Source of the DNA: Candidatus Borrarchaeota archaeon | GTDB lineage: Archaea > Asgardarchaeota > Sifarchaeia > Borrarchaeales > Borrarchaeaceae | Direction of reading: 5' to 3' | Assembly: GCA_016840645.1 (NCBI GenBank) | Contig: JAEORY010000339.1 | Coordinates: 1-5,037, forward strand | Length of the DNA stretch: 5,037 nucleotides | Part shown: one piece after another, positions 1 through 5,037 of the stretch | Numbering within the stretch: position 1 is the first letter of the stretch | Layout: each line of letters begins with the position of its first letter | Made by a program: the position numbers and the translations under genes | Notes under the pieces: generated by a model | Database searches by the model: none | What the model was told of the DNA's origin: nothing | The model's input: only the letters and a program-made list of their open reading frames with translations

Positions 1-28
1 AACAGAAGAGAAGGAGGAGGATGAATAA
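1..28 (+). CDS. 3' end of an upstream gene, possibly hdrC (partial)
   Basis: Frame 2 reads T-E-E-K-E-E-D-E and stops at TAA 26-28, immediately before the hdrB ATG, giving a 0-nt junction that fits the tight packing of the rest of the operon. A charged acidic tail suits the C-terminus of a soluble protein. hdrC commonly lies directly upstream of hdrB, so HdrC (the small 2[4Fe-4S] subunit linking HdrA to HdrB) is the natural guess, but no diagnostic motif is in the window. Frame 1 also closes here (TGA 22-24), so even the reading frame is inferred from spacing and composition. Confidence 0.35.
11..20 (+). promoter_or_regulatory. Shine-Dalgarno site for hdrB
   Basis: AAGGAGGAGG ends 8 nt before the ATG at 29. 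It also abuts an earlier ATG at 21, but that ATG has no spacer and opens only a seven-codon frame (M-N-K-W-Q-K-K, then stop). The site therefore decides for the start at 29. It lies inside the tail of the upstream gene, as expected for translational coupling. Confidence 0.75.
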
Positions 29-946
29 ATGGCAAAAGAAATGACATTTGCATTTTTCCTTGGTTGTTTGATGCCTAACAGGTATCCTCAAATTGAAAAA
101 GCTACTAAATTCGTTATGGAAAAATTAGGATATGAAATTTTAGAAATGGAAAAAGCAGCATGCTGTCCTGCACCTGGAGTTTTCCGATCTTTTAATAAAG
201 GCGATTGGATGGTTCACGCAGCAAGAAATCTATGTATCGCAGAAAAAATGGATGCGGACATTTTAACAGTATGTAATGGTTGCTTCGGAACGCTTCAAGA
301 AGTGAATAAACATCTCAAAGAAGACGAAAATTTGAGAGAGCAAGTGAACGAAAAATTGAAGCTGCTTGGCGATTACGAGTTTAAAGGTACTATTGAGGTA
401 AGACACATGACAGAAGTTTTAGGTTGGGATATCGGTTCATGGGGAATAGAAGATCATATCGTTAGAAAAGTAGATCTCAGGGCTTCTATCCATTATGGAT
501 GCCATTTTCTCAAACCAACTTCGATTCGACAACTAGATAGCTCAGAGAAGCCTACGATTATCGAAGATTTTATCGAGGTGTTAGGAGTTGAAGCGGTCCC
601 ATTTAAAGAACAATTAACGTGTTGTGGAGCCGGTGGTGGAGTTAAAGCTTACGATGGTAATGCGAGCATGACGATTTTTGGCGAAAAGATGAAAAACATT
701 GATGAAGTAAAACCTGATATCATTTTAGATATATGTCCCTTCTGTCACCTTCAATTTGAGACTGGACAAGATTATCTCAATAAGAATAAAGGATGCAATT
801 ACGATTATCCAGTGATCCACATCGCCCAACTAACAGCTTATTGTCTAGGTATGGAGGCAGAATCAATTGGTCTCCAATATCAACTGATGGGTAAATCTTT
901 TGATTTTGGAGCGAAAGAAATTAAAGACAAGGAGGTCGCATTATAA
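29..946 (+). CDS. hdrB: CoB-CoM heterodisulfide reductase subunit B (HdrB)
   Basis: Cytoplasmic catalytic subunit of the HdrABC complex, 305 aa, normal length for the family. In characterised HdrB, two CCG domains each bind a noncubane [4Fe-4S] cluster that cleaves the CoM-S-S-CoB disulfide. Both CCG motifs are complete here: C13-x31-C45C46-x35-C82-x2-C85, and C158-x39-C198C199-x36-C236-x2-C239. The first contains the characteristic LGCLMPNRYP and CCPAPGVF wording, and the second contains CCGAGGG. No membrane segment or signal peptide is seen. The ATG at 29 has a strong ribosome binding site. The TAA stop shares one base with the hdrA ATG. Because both motifs are intact, a disulfide-reducing role is plausible. 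In a non-methanogen the substrate could be a different disulfide, which the sequence cannot tell. Family assignment is very secure; exact substrate is inference. Confidence 0.95.
   Translation: MAKEMTFAFFLGCLMPNRYPQIEKATKFVMEKLGYEILEMEKAACCPAPGVFRSFNKGDWMVHAARNLCIAEKMDADILTVCNGCFGTLQEVNKHLKEDENLREQVNEKLKLLGDYEFKGTIEVRHMTEVLGWDIGSWGIEDHIVRKVDLRASIHYGCHFLKPTSIRQLDSSEKPTIIEDFIEVLGVEAVPFKEQLTCCGAGGGVKAYDGNASMTIFGEKMKNIDEVKPDIILDICPFCHLQFETGQDYLNKNKGCNYDYPVIHIAQLTAYCLGMEAESIGLQYQLMGKSFDFGAKEIKDKEVAL
929..936 (+). promoter_or_regulatory. Shine-Dalgarno site for hdrA
   Basis: AAGGAGGT lies within the last codons of hdrB, 9 nt before the ATG at 946. The stop and start overlap as TAATG, so reinitiation or translational coupling between hdrB and hdrA is likely. 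Confidence 0.75.
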
Positions 947-2985
947 TGACGGTTAAAGATGAGAAAATTAAAGACACTGAATTAACGGAAGGATCCCAAG
1001 ATACGACTGAATTTCCTGAAGATGAACCTCGGATTGGTGTTTATGTCTGCCATTGTGGGCATAACATTGCAGGCACGGTAGATGTTGCCGAGGTTGCTGA
1101 ATCTGCTAGTAGTTTACCGAATGTTGTTGAAGCGAAACATTACATGTTCATGTGTTCAAAACCCGGAGTTCAATTATTAAAGGATGACATTAAAGAAAAA
1201 GGAGTTAACCGAACTGTCGTTGCGTCTTGTTCAAAAAATCAACATGGAAGAACATTTGCACGAACGATCGAAGAAATGGGATTAAATAAACACCTACATC
1301 AACAAGTGAATGTAAGAGAATTTTGCAGCTGGGTTCATAAAAAAGATAAAGATAAAGCTACTGAAAAAGCTAAAAAACTGGTTGAAGCGGGAGTGAACCG
1401 TGCGCGAAAATTAGAGGAAGTCGAGACAAAGAAGATCCCTACAACTAAGGCAGCTTTAGTTATTGGTGCGGGAATTGCAGGATTAAGAGCTACTTACGAT
1501 ATCGCAGAATTAGGAATTCCCGTCTATTTAATTGAGAGAAATTCTACTATTGGTGGACACATGACTCGATTGAATAAAACATTCCCTACAAACGAATGTC
1601 CACAGTGTAGCATTTCACCCCTTACTAATGGCGTGGCAAATCATCCTTTAGTTGAGTTATATACGAATGCGCAAATCAAGAGCGTCGATGGTTCAATGGG
1701 AAATTATGAAATTGAAGTTGAAATTAAACCTCGATACGTGAAAGACAACTGTACTTCTTGCGGAGAATGTGAAGCTAATTGTCCTGTTGAGGTTCCTTCC
1801 GAATGGGACAAGGGAATGTCAACGCGAGGAGCGATATACAAGGCTTATCCACAAGCGATTCCAGCTACTTATGTTCGCTCCAAGAAAGATTGCATTGAAT
1901 GTAATACTTGTATAAATGTGTGTCCTGTTCAAGCAGTAGACTTTTCACAAGAACCAGAAACAAAAACTTTCAAGGTCGGATCTATAGTTGTTGCAGCGGG
2001 GTATGAAGAGTATGATCCTACGGAAATTGATGCGTATCATTACGGACAAGAAGGATACGACGATATAATCACGCAATTACAGCTTGAACGAATGCTTGGC
2101 CCTACTTCAATGACTGGAAGCGAAGTTATGAGACCATCTGATGGTAAAATCCCTAAAAAGGTTGTAATGATCCAATGCGTTGGAAGTAGAAACGAACAAG
2201 TAGGCAATAAATATTGTACAGGTGTATGTTGTAAATTTGCAACCAAAAATGCCGGTTTAGTAAAAGACATGTACCCGGATGCCGATGTGACTATTTGTTA
2301 TATAGACATGAGAACTCCTGGACTTAACTTTGAGGAGTACTATAAAGCAGCTCAAGAAAAAGGTGTAAGATACATCCGAGGACGACCTTCGGAAATACTA
2401 AAAGATCCAATATCTGGTGAACTTTCTGTTATTGTAGAAGATACCTTATCTCAGACACCTCTGAAGTTGAAGGCTGATTTAGTTGTTCTCTCAGCAGCAA
2501 TGGTTCCTCCAGAGGGTATAGGGCCGTTAGGTTCAAAATTAAAGATTTTACGCTCTAAAGAAGGATTTTTCAAGGAATTCCATATCAAGATGAATCCAAC
2601 AGCTAGTAGTAAAGGAGGCATCTATTTAGCAGGTGCTATTCAAGGACCGAAAGATATCTCAGAGACCGTGGCTCATGCAGGGAATGCCGCAGCTTTAGCA
2701 GCTCAACCTTTAGTAAAAGGATATATAGAAAAGGAGATGCTCATCCCTTACATCGACTACGATTTATGTATGGATTGTGGAATGTGTGCAACTGCGTGTA
2801 ATCCTGCCGCAATTAGCATGAATGAAGAGGGACGACCCGAAGTAAATGAAGTGGCATGCAAATCATGTGGAATGTGCATGCCCGCGTGTCCTACAGGAGC
2901 TATACAACTATTAAACTTTAGAGACGACCAATTATTAGATGAAATTGTTCCAATTGCCGGGGGAGGTGTGGTGTGTAATGAGTAG
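946..2985 (+). CDS. hdrA: Heterodisulfide reductase subunit A, bifurcating FAD/Fe-S subunit (HdrA)
   Basis: 679-aa flavoprotein, the electron-bifurcating hub of HdrABC complexes: it takes electron pairs from MvhD and splits them between ferredoxin and the HdrC/HdrB branch. Visible architecture: an acidic N-terminal extension (1-28); the HdrA N-terminal Fe-S domain starting with GVYVCHCGHN (C35, C37, then C70, C95, C127); and a thioredoxin-reductase-like FAD domain with GAGIAGL at 174-180, E197 ending the second strand, and IGGHM at 202-206, followed by C218-x2-C221. An inserted 2[4Fe-4S] ferredoxin domain follows (C269/272/275/279 and C316/319/322/326). The HdrA-specific set C411, C424, C428, C429 lies in QCVGSR...YCTGVCC. 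The C-terminal 2[4Fe-4S] ferredoxin domain has C608/611/614/618 and C638/641/644/648. No in-frame stop interrupts it, and it has Cys where some homologues use selenocysteine. Family call is secure; the direction of electron flow in this organism is inference. Confidence 0.96.
   Translation: MTVKDEKIKDTELTEGSQDTTEFPEDEPRIGVYVCHCGHNIAGTVDVAEVAESASSLPNVVEAKHYMFMCSKPGVQLLKDDIKEKGVNRTVVASCSKNQHGRTFARTIEEMGLNKHLHQQVNVREFCSWVHKKDKDKATEKAKKLVEAGVNRARKLEEVETKKIPTTKAALVIGAGIAGLRATYDIAELGIPVYLIERNSTIGGHMTRLNKTFPTNECPQCSISPLTNGVANHPLVELYTNAQIKSVDGSMGNYEIEVEIKPRYVKDNCTSCGECEANCPVEVPSEWDKGMSTRGAIYKAYPQAIPATYVRSKKDCIECNTCINVCPVQAVDFSQEPETKTFKVGSIVVAAGYEEYDPTEIDAYHYGQEGYDDIITQLQLERMLGPTSMTGSEVMRPSDGKIPKKVVMIQCVGSRNEQVGNKYCTGVCCKFATKNAGLVKDMYPDADVTICYIDMRTPGLNFEEYYKAAQEKGVRYIRGRPSEILKDPISGELSVIVEDTLSQTPLKLKADLVVLSAAMVPPEGIGPLGSKLKILRSKEGFFKEFHIKMNPTASSKGGIYLAGAIQGPKDISETVAHAGNAAALAAQPLVKGYIEKEMLIPYIDYDLCMDCGMCATACNPAAISMNEEGRPEVNEVACKSCGMCMPACPTGAIQLLNFRDDQLLDEIVPIAGGGVVCNE
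2959..2968 (+). promoter_or_regulatory. Shine-Dalgarno site deciding the mvhD start
   Basis: GGGGGAGGTG lies within the last codons of hdrA and ends 9 nt before the ATG at 2978. The longer open frame begins at an ATG at 2939 that has no such site and would add 13 residues encoded inside hdrA with no family support. This site selects 2978. Confidence 0.75.
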
Positions 2986-3424
2986 CTGTGACGTTAATGA
3001 ATGTAAAGGGAAATATGAAAATATCGTAGTATTCATGTGTAACGAATGTGGACAAGGTTCAGCAAATACTGCGGGAGTAGGGAGAATGCCTTACGATCCA
3101 TCAGTGAGAATAGTGAGAGTTCAATGCACGGGACAAATTGGACCAATACAGATCATGGATGCGTTAAATAACGGTGCTGACGCTGTTTCATGTGTAGGGT
3201 GCTGTATAGGAGCGTGTCATTTCTTTAATGGAAATCTCTTATCCATGCGCCGGATAAAATTGATGAAGAAGATGTTTAAAGAACTTGGTTATAGCGATCA
3301 GTTCGTTAATCAATATACTTCGAGAGCTGCTGAGGGAGAAACCGCAGTTGGAGATTTCGAGGACATAGTGGAACGTCTATGTACTGCAATAAAAGATGGA
3401 GGTACTTTTGAAAATGAATGTTAA
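2978..3424 (+). CDS. mvhD: MvhD-type [2Fe-2S] electron-transfer subunit (FlpD/MvhD family)
   Basis: 148-aa soluble iron-sulfur protein that in known complexes bridges the electron donor module (MvhG or FdhB) to the ferredoxin domain of HdrA through one [2Fe-2S] cluster. Family features seen: FMCNEC near the start (C21, C24), an A-x-T-A-G-V-x-R stretch, VRIVRVQCTGQIGP (C50), a NNGADAV segment, then VGCCIGACHFFNGN (C75, C76, C80) and a paired Arg at 91-92. C21, C24, C50, C75 and C80 match the conserved family cysteines. The motif usually read as GCHxGDCH is GCCIGACH here, with an additional C72. C135 and the terminal C148 are outside the core. The ATG at 2978 gives the usual short N-terminus before the first CxxC; it overlaps hdrA by 8 nt. 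The adjacent hdrA supports an HdrA-docking role. Family call is confident; partner identity is inferred from context. Confidence 0.92.
   Translation: MSSCDVNECKGKYENIVVFMCNECGQGSANTAGVGRMPYDPSVRIVRVQCTGQIGPIQIMDALNNGADAVSCVGCCIGACHFFNGNLLSMRRIKLMKKMFKELGYSDQFVNQYTSRAAEGETAVGDFEDIVERLCTAIKDGGTFENEC
3398..3403 (+). promoter_or_regulatory. Shine-Dalgarno site deciding the start of the MvhG-like gene
   Basis: GGAGGT lies inside the mvhD coding region, 10 nt before the ATG at 3414. The upstream in-frame ATG at 3396 overlaps this site and so cannot be served by it. The in-frame TTG at 3408 is only 4 nt away. The start is therefore placed at 3414. Confidence 0.7.
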
Positions 3425-4652
3425 AGTGTTTCAATTTAATGGGTGTAATAAATGCTTTCATGAAACAATATTATTAACGCAAGATGACATGGAAGTTGAG
3501 CTTGTTTCTAATCCTAAAAGTTGGAAAGGCGAAAAGATTGATGTTGCGGTAATTAGTGGATATTTATTACCTGAAGACAAGGATATCTTGTTAAACATAC
3601 AATCTAATGCAGATAAAGTGATAGCCTATGGAGATTGTACAACTACAGGAGGAATCTTCGGTCTGGCAAATCAAAAGGGTGCTAATATCACCCATGTTAG
3701 TAAACTACTTCCTGAGGCCTTCAAAATCAACGGATGTTTAGCGGAAATTGAAGAATTAACAGCAGCGATTAAAGGAGAAGGAGGTCGTAAATCCATACCT
3801 CTGTGCAAGGTTTGTAAGAGAAGATCAACCTGCGAATATTTGGATGAAGTTCATAGACAAATTGACATCTTTGAAAACGAAGAAGCGTGTTTCAATGATT
3901 TAGGCTTTTTATGTAGTGGTTATGTTGCTAGAGAATGTAAAGAACGCTGCGTTGATTATGGAACGCAATGTCGGGGTTGTAAACCCATTGTAGATAGATC
4001 AGGTGTTCGAATGCTTGGAATGTTCGGAACCTTGATGGGAAACGTTGAGGTTGCCACTGAGGCGTCAAAATACGGAGCAACAGATAAATTAGCCGATGAA
4101 GACGATGACATGACAGAAAGTTTACCTGATATAATTGGCAATTTCTTTAGATTTTCACTGTCTACTTCGGGACTTCCAAAAGGTAGAATCCCTTCGAAGG
4201 GTAATATCTTAGAAAATGTCTTTACTGATAGACTCATTGAAGAATTTCCATTAATGACTGGACTATTAGGCGGAGATAATTCAATCTCGATGACTTTGAG
4301 CATAATTGAAGCATACGAAAAAGGAGCGGAGATCGAAGTGAGCGAACAAACGAAACAATATAGAGAAGAATTACGCAGTTTAGAAAAAGAATTGAAAACA
4401 GCTATCAATGCTCAAGATGCAGAAAAATACAAGGATACGACTGAAAAAATTCGAAAGATTGCCGGGAACATGAACTTGTCGAACATTTTTTACGGAGGGT
4501 TTAAAACGCCTATTGATGGAGCAGATAACTTTGACGATTATAAAGCGGAACCCTTTGAAATAAAGGAAGGAACTTACAAAAATGGAATTGTAAAGTTTAA
4601 CATCGATTCAAAAGGTGTAATTAAAGAGATTAAAATTAAGGAGGGAGCATGA
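3414..4652 (+). CDS. [NiFe]-hydrogenase small-subunit homologue (MvhG/FrhG-like) with a C-terminal extension
   Basis: 412-aa protein of the oxidored_q6 / group 3 hydrogenase small-subunit family, expected to be a soluble Fe-S electron relay. The N-terminal half (1-115) has C11-x2-C14, the YGDC segment (C75) followed by TTTGGIFGL, and C108, matching the four proximal-cluster ligands. A Cys-rich part (131-189) has C131, C134, C140, then CFNDLGFLC (C159, C167), C175, C179, C186 and C189 in CRGC, like the GxLCxGPxTRxGCxxxCP...CRGC region of MvhG; it can supply two more clusters. GNFFRFSL (242-249) resembles the end of ordinary MvhG. Residues from about 257 to 412 are an additional Cys-free region with a helical, charged stretch (about 308-352) and a beta-rich tail. 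Oddities: C108 is followed by Leu-Ala, not Pro-Pro, and C14 by Phe, not Glu. No large subunit is in the window. It overlaps mvhD by 11 nt. It may be an electron wire and not part of an active hydrogenase, which is inference. Confidence 0.85.
   Translation: MNVKVFQFNGCNKCFHETILLTQDDMEVELVSNPKSWKGEKIDVAVISGYLLPEDKDILLNIQSNADKVIAYGDCTTTGGIFGLANQKGANITHVSKLLPEAFKINGCLAEIEELTAAIKGEGGRKSIPLCKVCKRRSTCEYLDEVHRQIDIFENEEACFNDLGFLCSGYVARECKERCVDYGTQCRGCKPIVDRSGVRMLGMFGTLMGNVEVATEASKYGATDKLADEDDDMTESLPDIIGNFFRFSLSTSGLPKGRIPSKGNILENVFTDRLIEEFPLMTGLLGGDNSISMTLSIIEAYEKGAEIEVSEQTKQYREELRSLEKELKTAINAQDAEKYKDTTEKIRKIAGNMNLSNIFYGGFKTPIDGADNFDDYKAEPFEIKEGTYKNGIVKFNIDSKGVIKEIKIKEGA
4638..4647 (+). promoter_or_regulatory. 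Shine-Dalgarno site for the FrhB-like gene
   Basis: AAGGAGGGAG lies in the last codons of the preceding gene. Two consecutive in-frame ATGs follow, at 4649 and 4652. From the GGAGG core (4640-4644) the spacers are 4 and 7 nt. The second is closer to the 8-10 nt used by the other genes here, so 4652 is preferred; the choice changes the protein by one Met. Confidence 0.65.
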
Positions 4653-5037
4653 TGAGTTTTGAATTATTAAACAAAGAAATTATTGAAGTTGGTCTATGTC
4701 AAGGATGTGGTAAGTGTGCGGGTTCTTGTAAGCACATAAACATGGTCAATTTAAAACCAGAGTTGAAGGATTATTGTATCTTAGAGCGTCAAGGCGAAGA
4801 TTGCGGGCGATGCTACGAAGGATGCCCTCAAGTGATTCAAAAAAAATTCGAAGAAAAACAACCAATAGGAATATATTCCCTTAGAAGCAAAGATCCTGAG
4901 ATTCTAAAGAGAGCTACCAATGGAGGGTTCATAACAACCATATCCAAGCACTTATTAGAACAAAAAGAAGTAGCGAATATAGTCATGGTTCAGAACGACG
5001 ACGATAAACCCATAGCAGATGAGGTGTCGAGTCCTGA
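4652..5037 (+). CDS. FrhB/FdhB-family flavin Fe-S protein, coenzyme F420 hydrogenase/dehydrogenase beta subunit type (5' part only)
   Basis: The frame is open from the ATG to the window edge: 128 codons are visible and the stop is not. Residues 1-60 carry two [4Fe-4S]-type motifs, C16-x2-C19-x2-C22-x3-C26 and C42...C51-x2-C54-x3-C58-P. These are followed by IYSLRSKDPE (74-83), TNGGFITTISKHLLE (89-103) and a hydrophobic IVMV strand (110-113). This order matches the N-terminus of the FrhB/FdhB/FpoF family, where the Cys motifs are followed by a yxxRSxdpeixxxxxxGGxxT segment. Members bind FAD and Fe-S and exchange electrons with F420; others in the family act with formate dehydrogenase, ferredoxin or glutamate synthase. 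The flavin and F420 pocket lies mostly downstream of the visible part. In frhADGB operons FrhB likewise follows the small subunit FrhG, supporting direct contact with the preceding product. The gene overlaps that neighbour as TGATG. Family confident; F420 use is inferred. Confidence 0.85.
   Translation, partial: MSFELLNKEIIEVGLCQGCGKCAGSCKHINMVNLKPELKDYCILERQGEDCGRCYEGCPQVIQKKFEEKQPIGIYSLRSKDPEILKRATNGGFITTISKHLLEQKEVANIVMVQNDDDKPIADEVSSP

Noticed and set aside
21..44. Seven-codon frame starting at ATG 21, just before hdrB
   Set aside because: No spacer from the Shine-Dalgarno site and the peptide has no features; more likely chance than a leader peptide.
2040..2270. 76-codon open frame on the minus strand
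   Set aside because: Lies wholly inside hdrA opposite the conserved Cys region. No recognisable motif, no neighbouring minus-strand genes; it is a shadow of the coding strand.
2764..2901. Repeated nucleotide patterns in the hdrA C-terminus (TGTGGAATGTG occurring twice)
   Set aside because: Explained by the internal duplication of the 2[4Fe-4S] ferredoxin fold (two CGMC motifs), not by a DNA-level repeat element.
2939..2977. Longer mvhD start adding 13 residues
   Set aside because: No ribosome binding site before 2939, the extra residues are encoded inside hdrA, and the family starts shortly before the first CxxC. The ATG at 2978 has a strong site.
3239..3257. Hairpin with a perfect 6-bp stem (TTATCC / GGATAA) and 7-nt loop
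   Set aside because: Sits in the middle of mvhD over conserved codons, has a weak AT-rich stem and no T-run after it, so it is not a credible terminator or regulatory element.
3396..3413. Longer start for the MvhG-like gene adding six residues
   Set aside because: The ATG at 3396 overlaps the GGAGGT that properly serves the ATG at 3414; small subunits normally have about ten residues before the first Cys, as obtained with 3414.
3956..4408. 150-codon open frame on the minus strand
   Set aside because: Antisense to the MvhG-like gene. Its Ser/Pro/Leu-rich composition is typical of a reverse reading of a charged, AT-rich gene; no family features.

Overview
The window is one dense, single-strand segment of an operon encoding iron-sulfur flavoprotein electron-transfer subunits. 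In order on the + strand it holds: the last codons of an upstream gene (possibly hdrC), hdrB, hdrA, an mvhD-type gene, a gene related to [NiFe]-hydrogenase small subunits (MvhG/FrhG type) with an unusual C-terminal extension, and the 5' part of an FrhB/FdhB-family gene that runs off the right edge. Every junction is tight: 0 nt between the first two genes, then overlaps of about 1, 8, 11 and 1 nt. Each start has a strong Shine-Dalgarno sequence inside the preceding gene. There is no non-coding stretch of any length, and no promoter, terminator, RNA gene, mobile element or CRISPR array is visible.

Organism: the sequence is AT-rich (roughly 40% GC or slightly below, judged by eye). HdrB and HdrA closely resemble the archaeal heterodisulfide reductase families in motif wording, for example MPNRYP and CCPAPG in HdrB, and the CHCG start and IGGHM in HdrA. 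An anaerobic archaeon is most likely, either a methanogen/alkane-oxidiser-related euryarchaeote or an Asgard (Lokiarchaeia-like) lineage. HdrABC-MvhD also occurs in anaerobic bacteria, so lineage cannot be settled from this window.

How the genes would work together: in the known MvhADG-HdrABC complex, electrons pass from the hydrogenase (MvhA/MvhG) through the [2Fe-2S] protein MvhD to HdrA. The HdrA flavin bifurcates them, one branch to ferredoxin and the other through HdrC to the HdrB disulfide-reducing centre. Here HdrB, HdrA, MvhD and a MvhG-like protein are present, but the gene after the small subunit is not a hydrogenase large subunit. It is an FrhB/FdhB-type flavoprotein, the family that handles coenzyme F420. 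The simplest hypothesis is a bifurcating or confurcating Hdr complex fed by (or feeding) F420 or a related flavin-linked donor, with the small-subunit homologue acting as an electron wire and not as a hydrogenase. The MvhG-like protein supports this: its fourth proximal Cys lacks the usual Pro-Pro, the usual Glu after CxxC is absent, and it carries about 155 extra Cys-free residues. A large subunit encoded beyond the right edge or elsewhere in the genome cannot be excluded.
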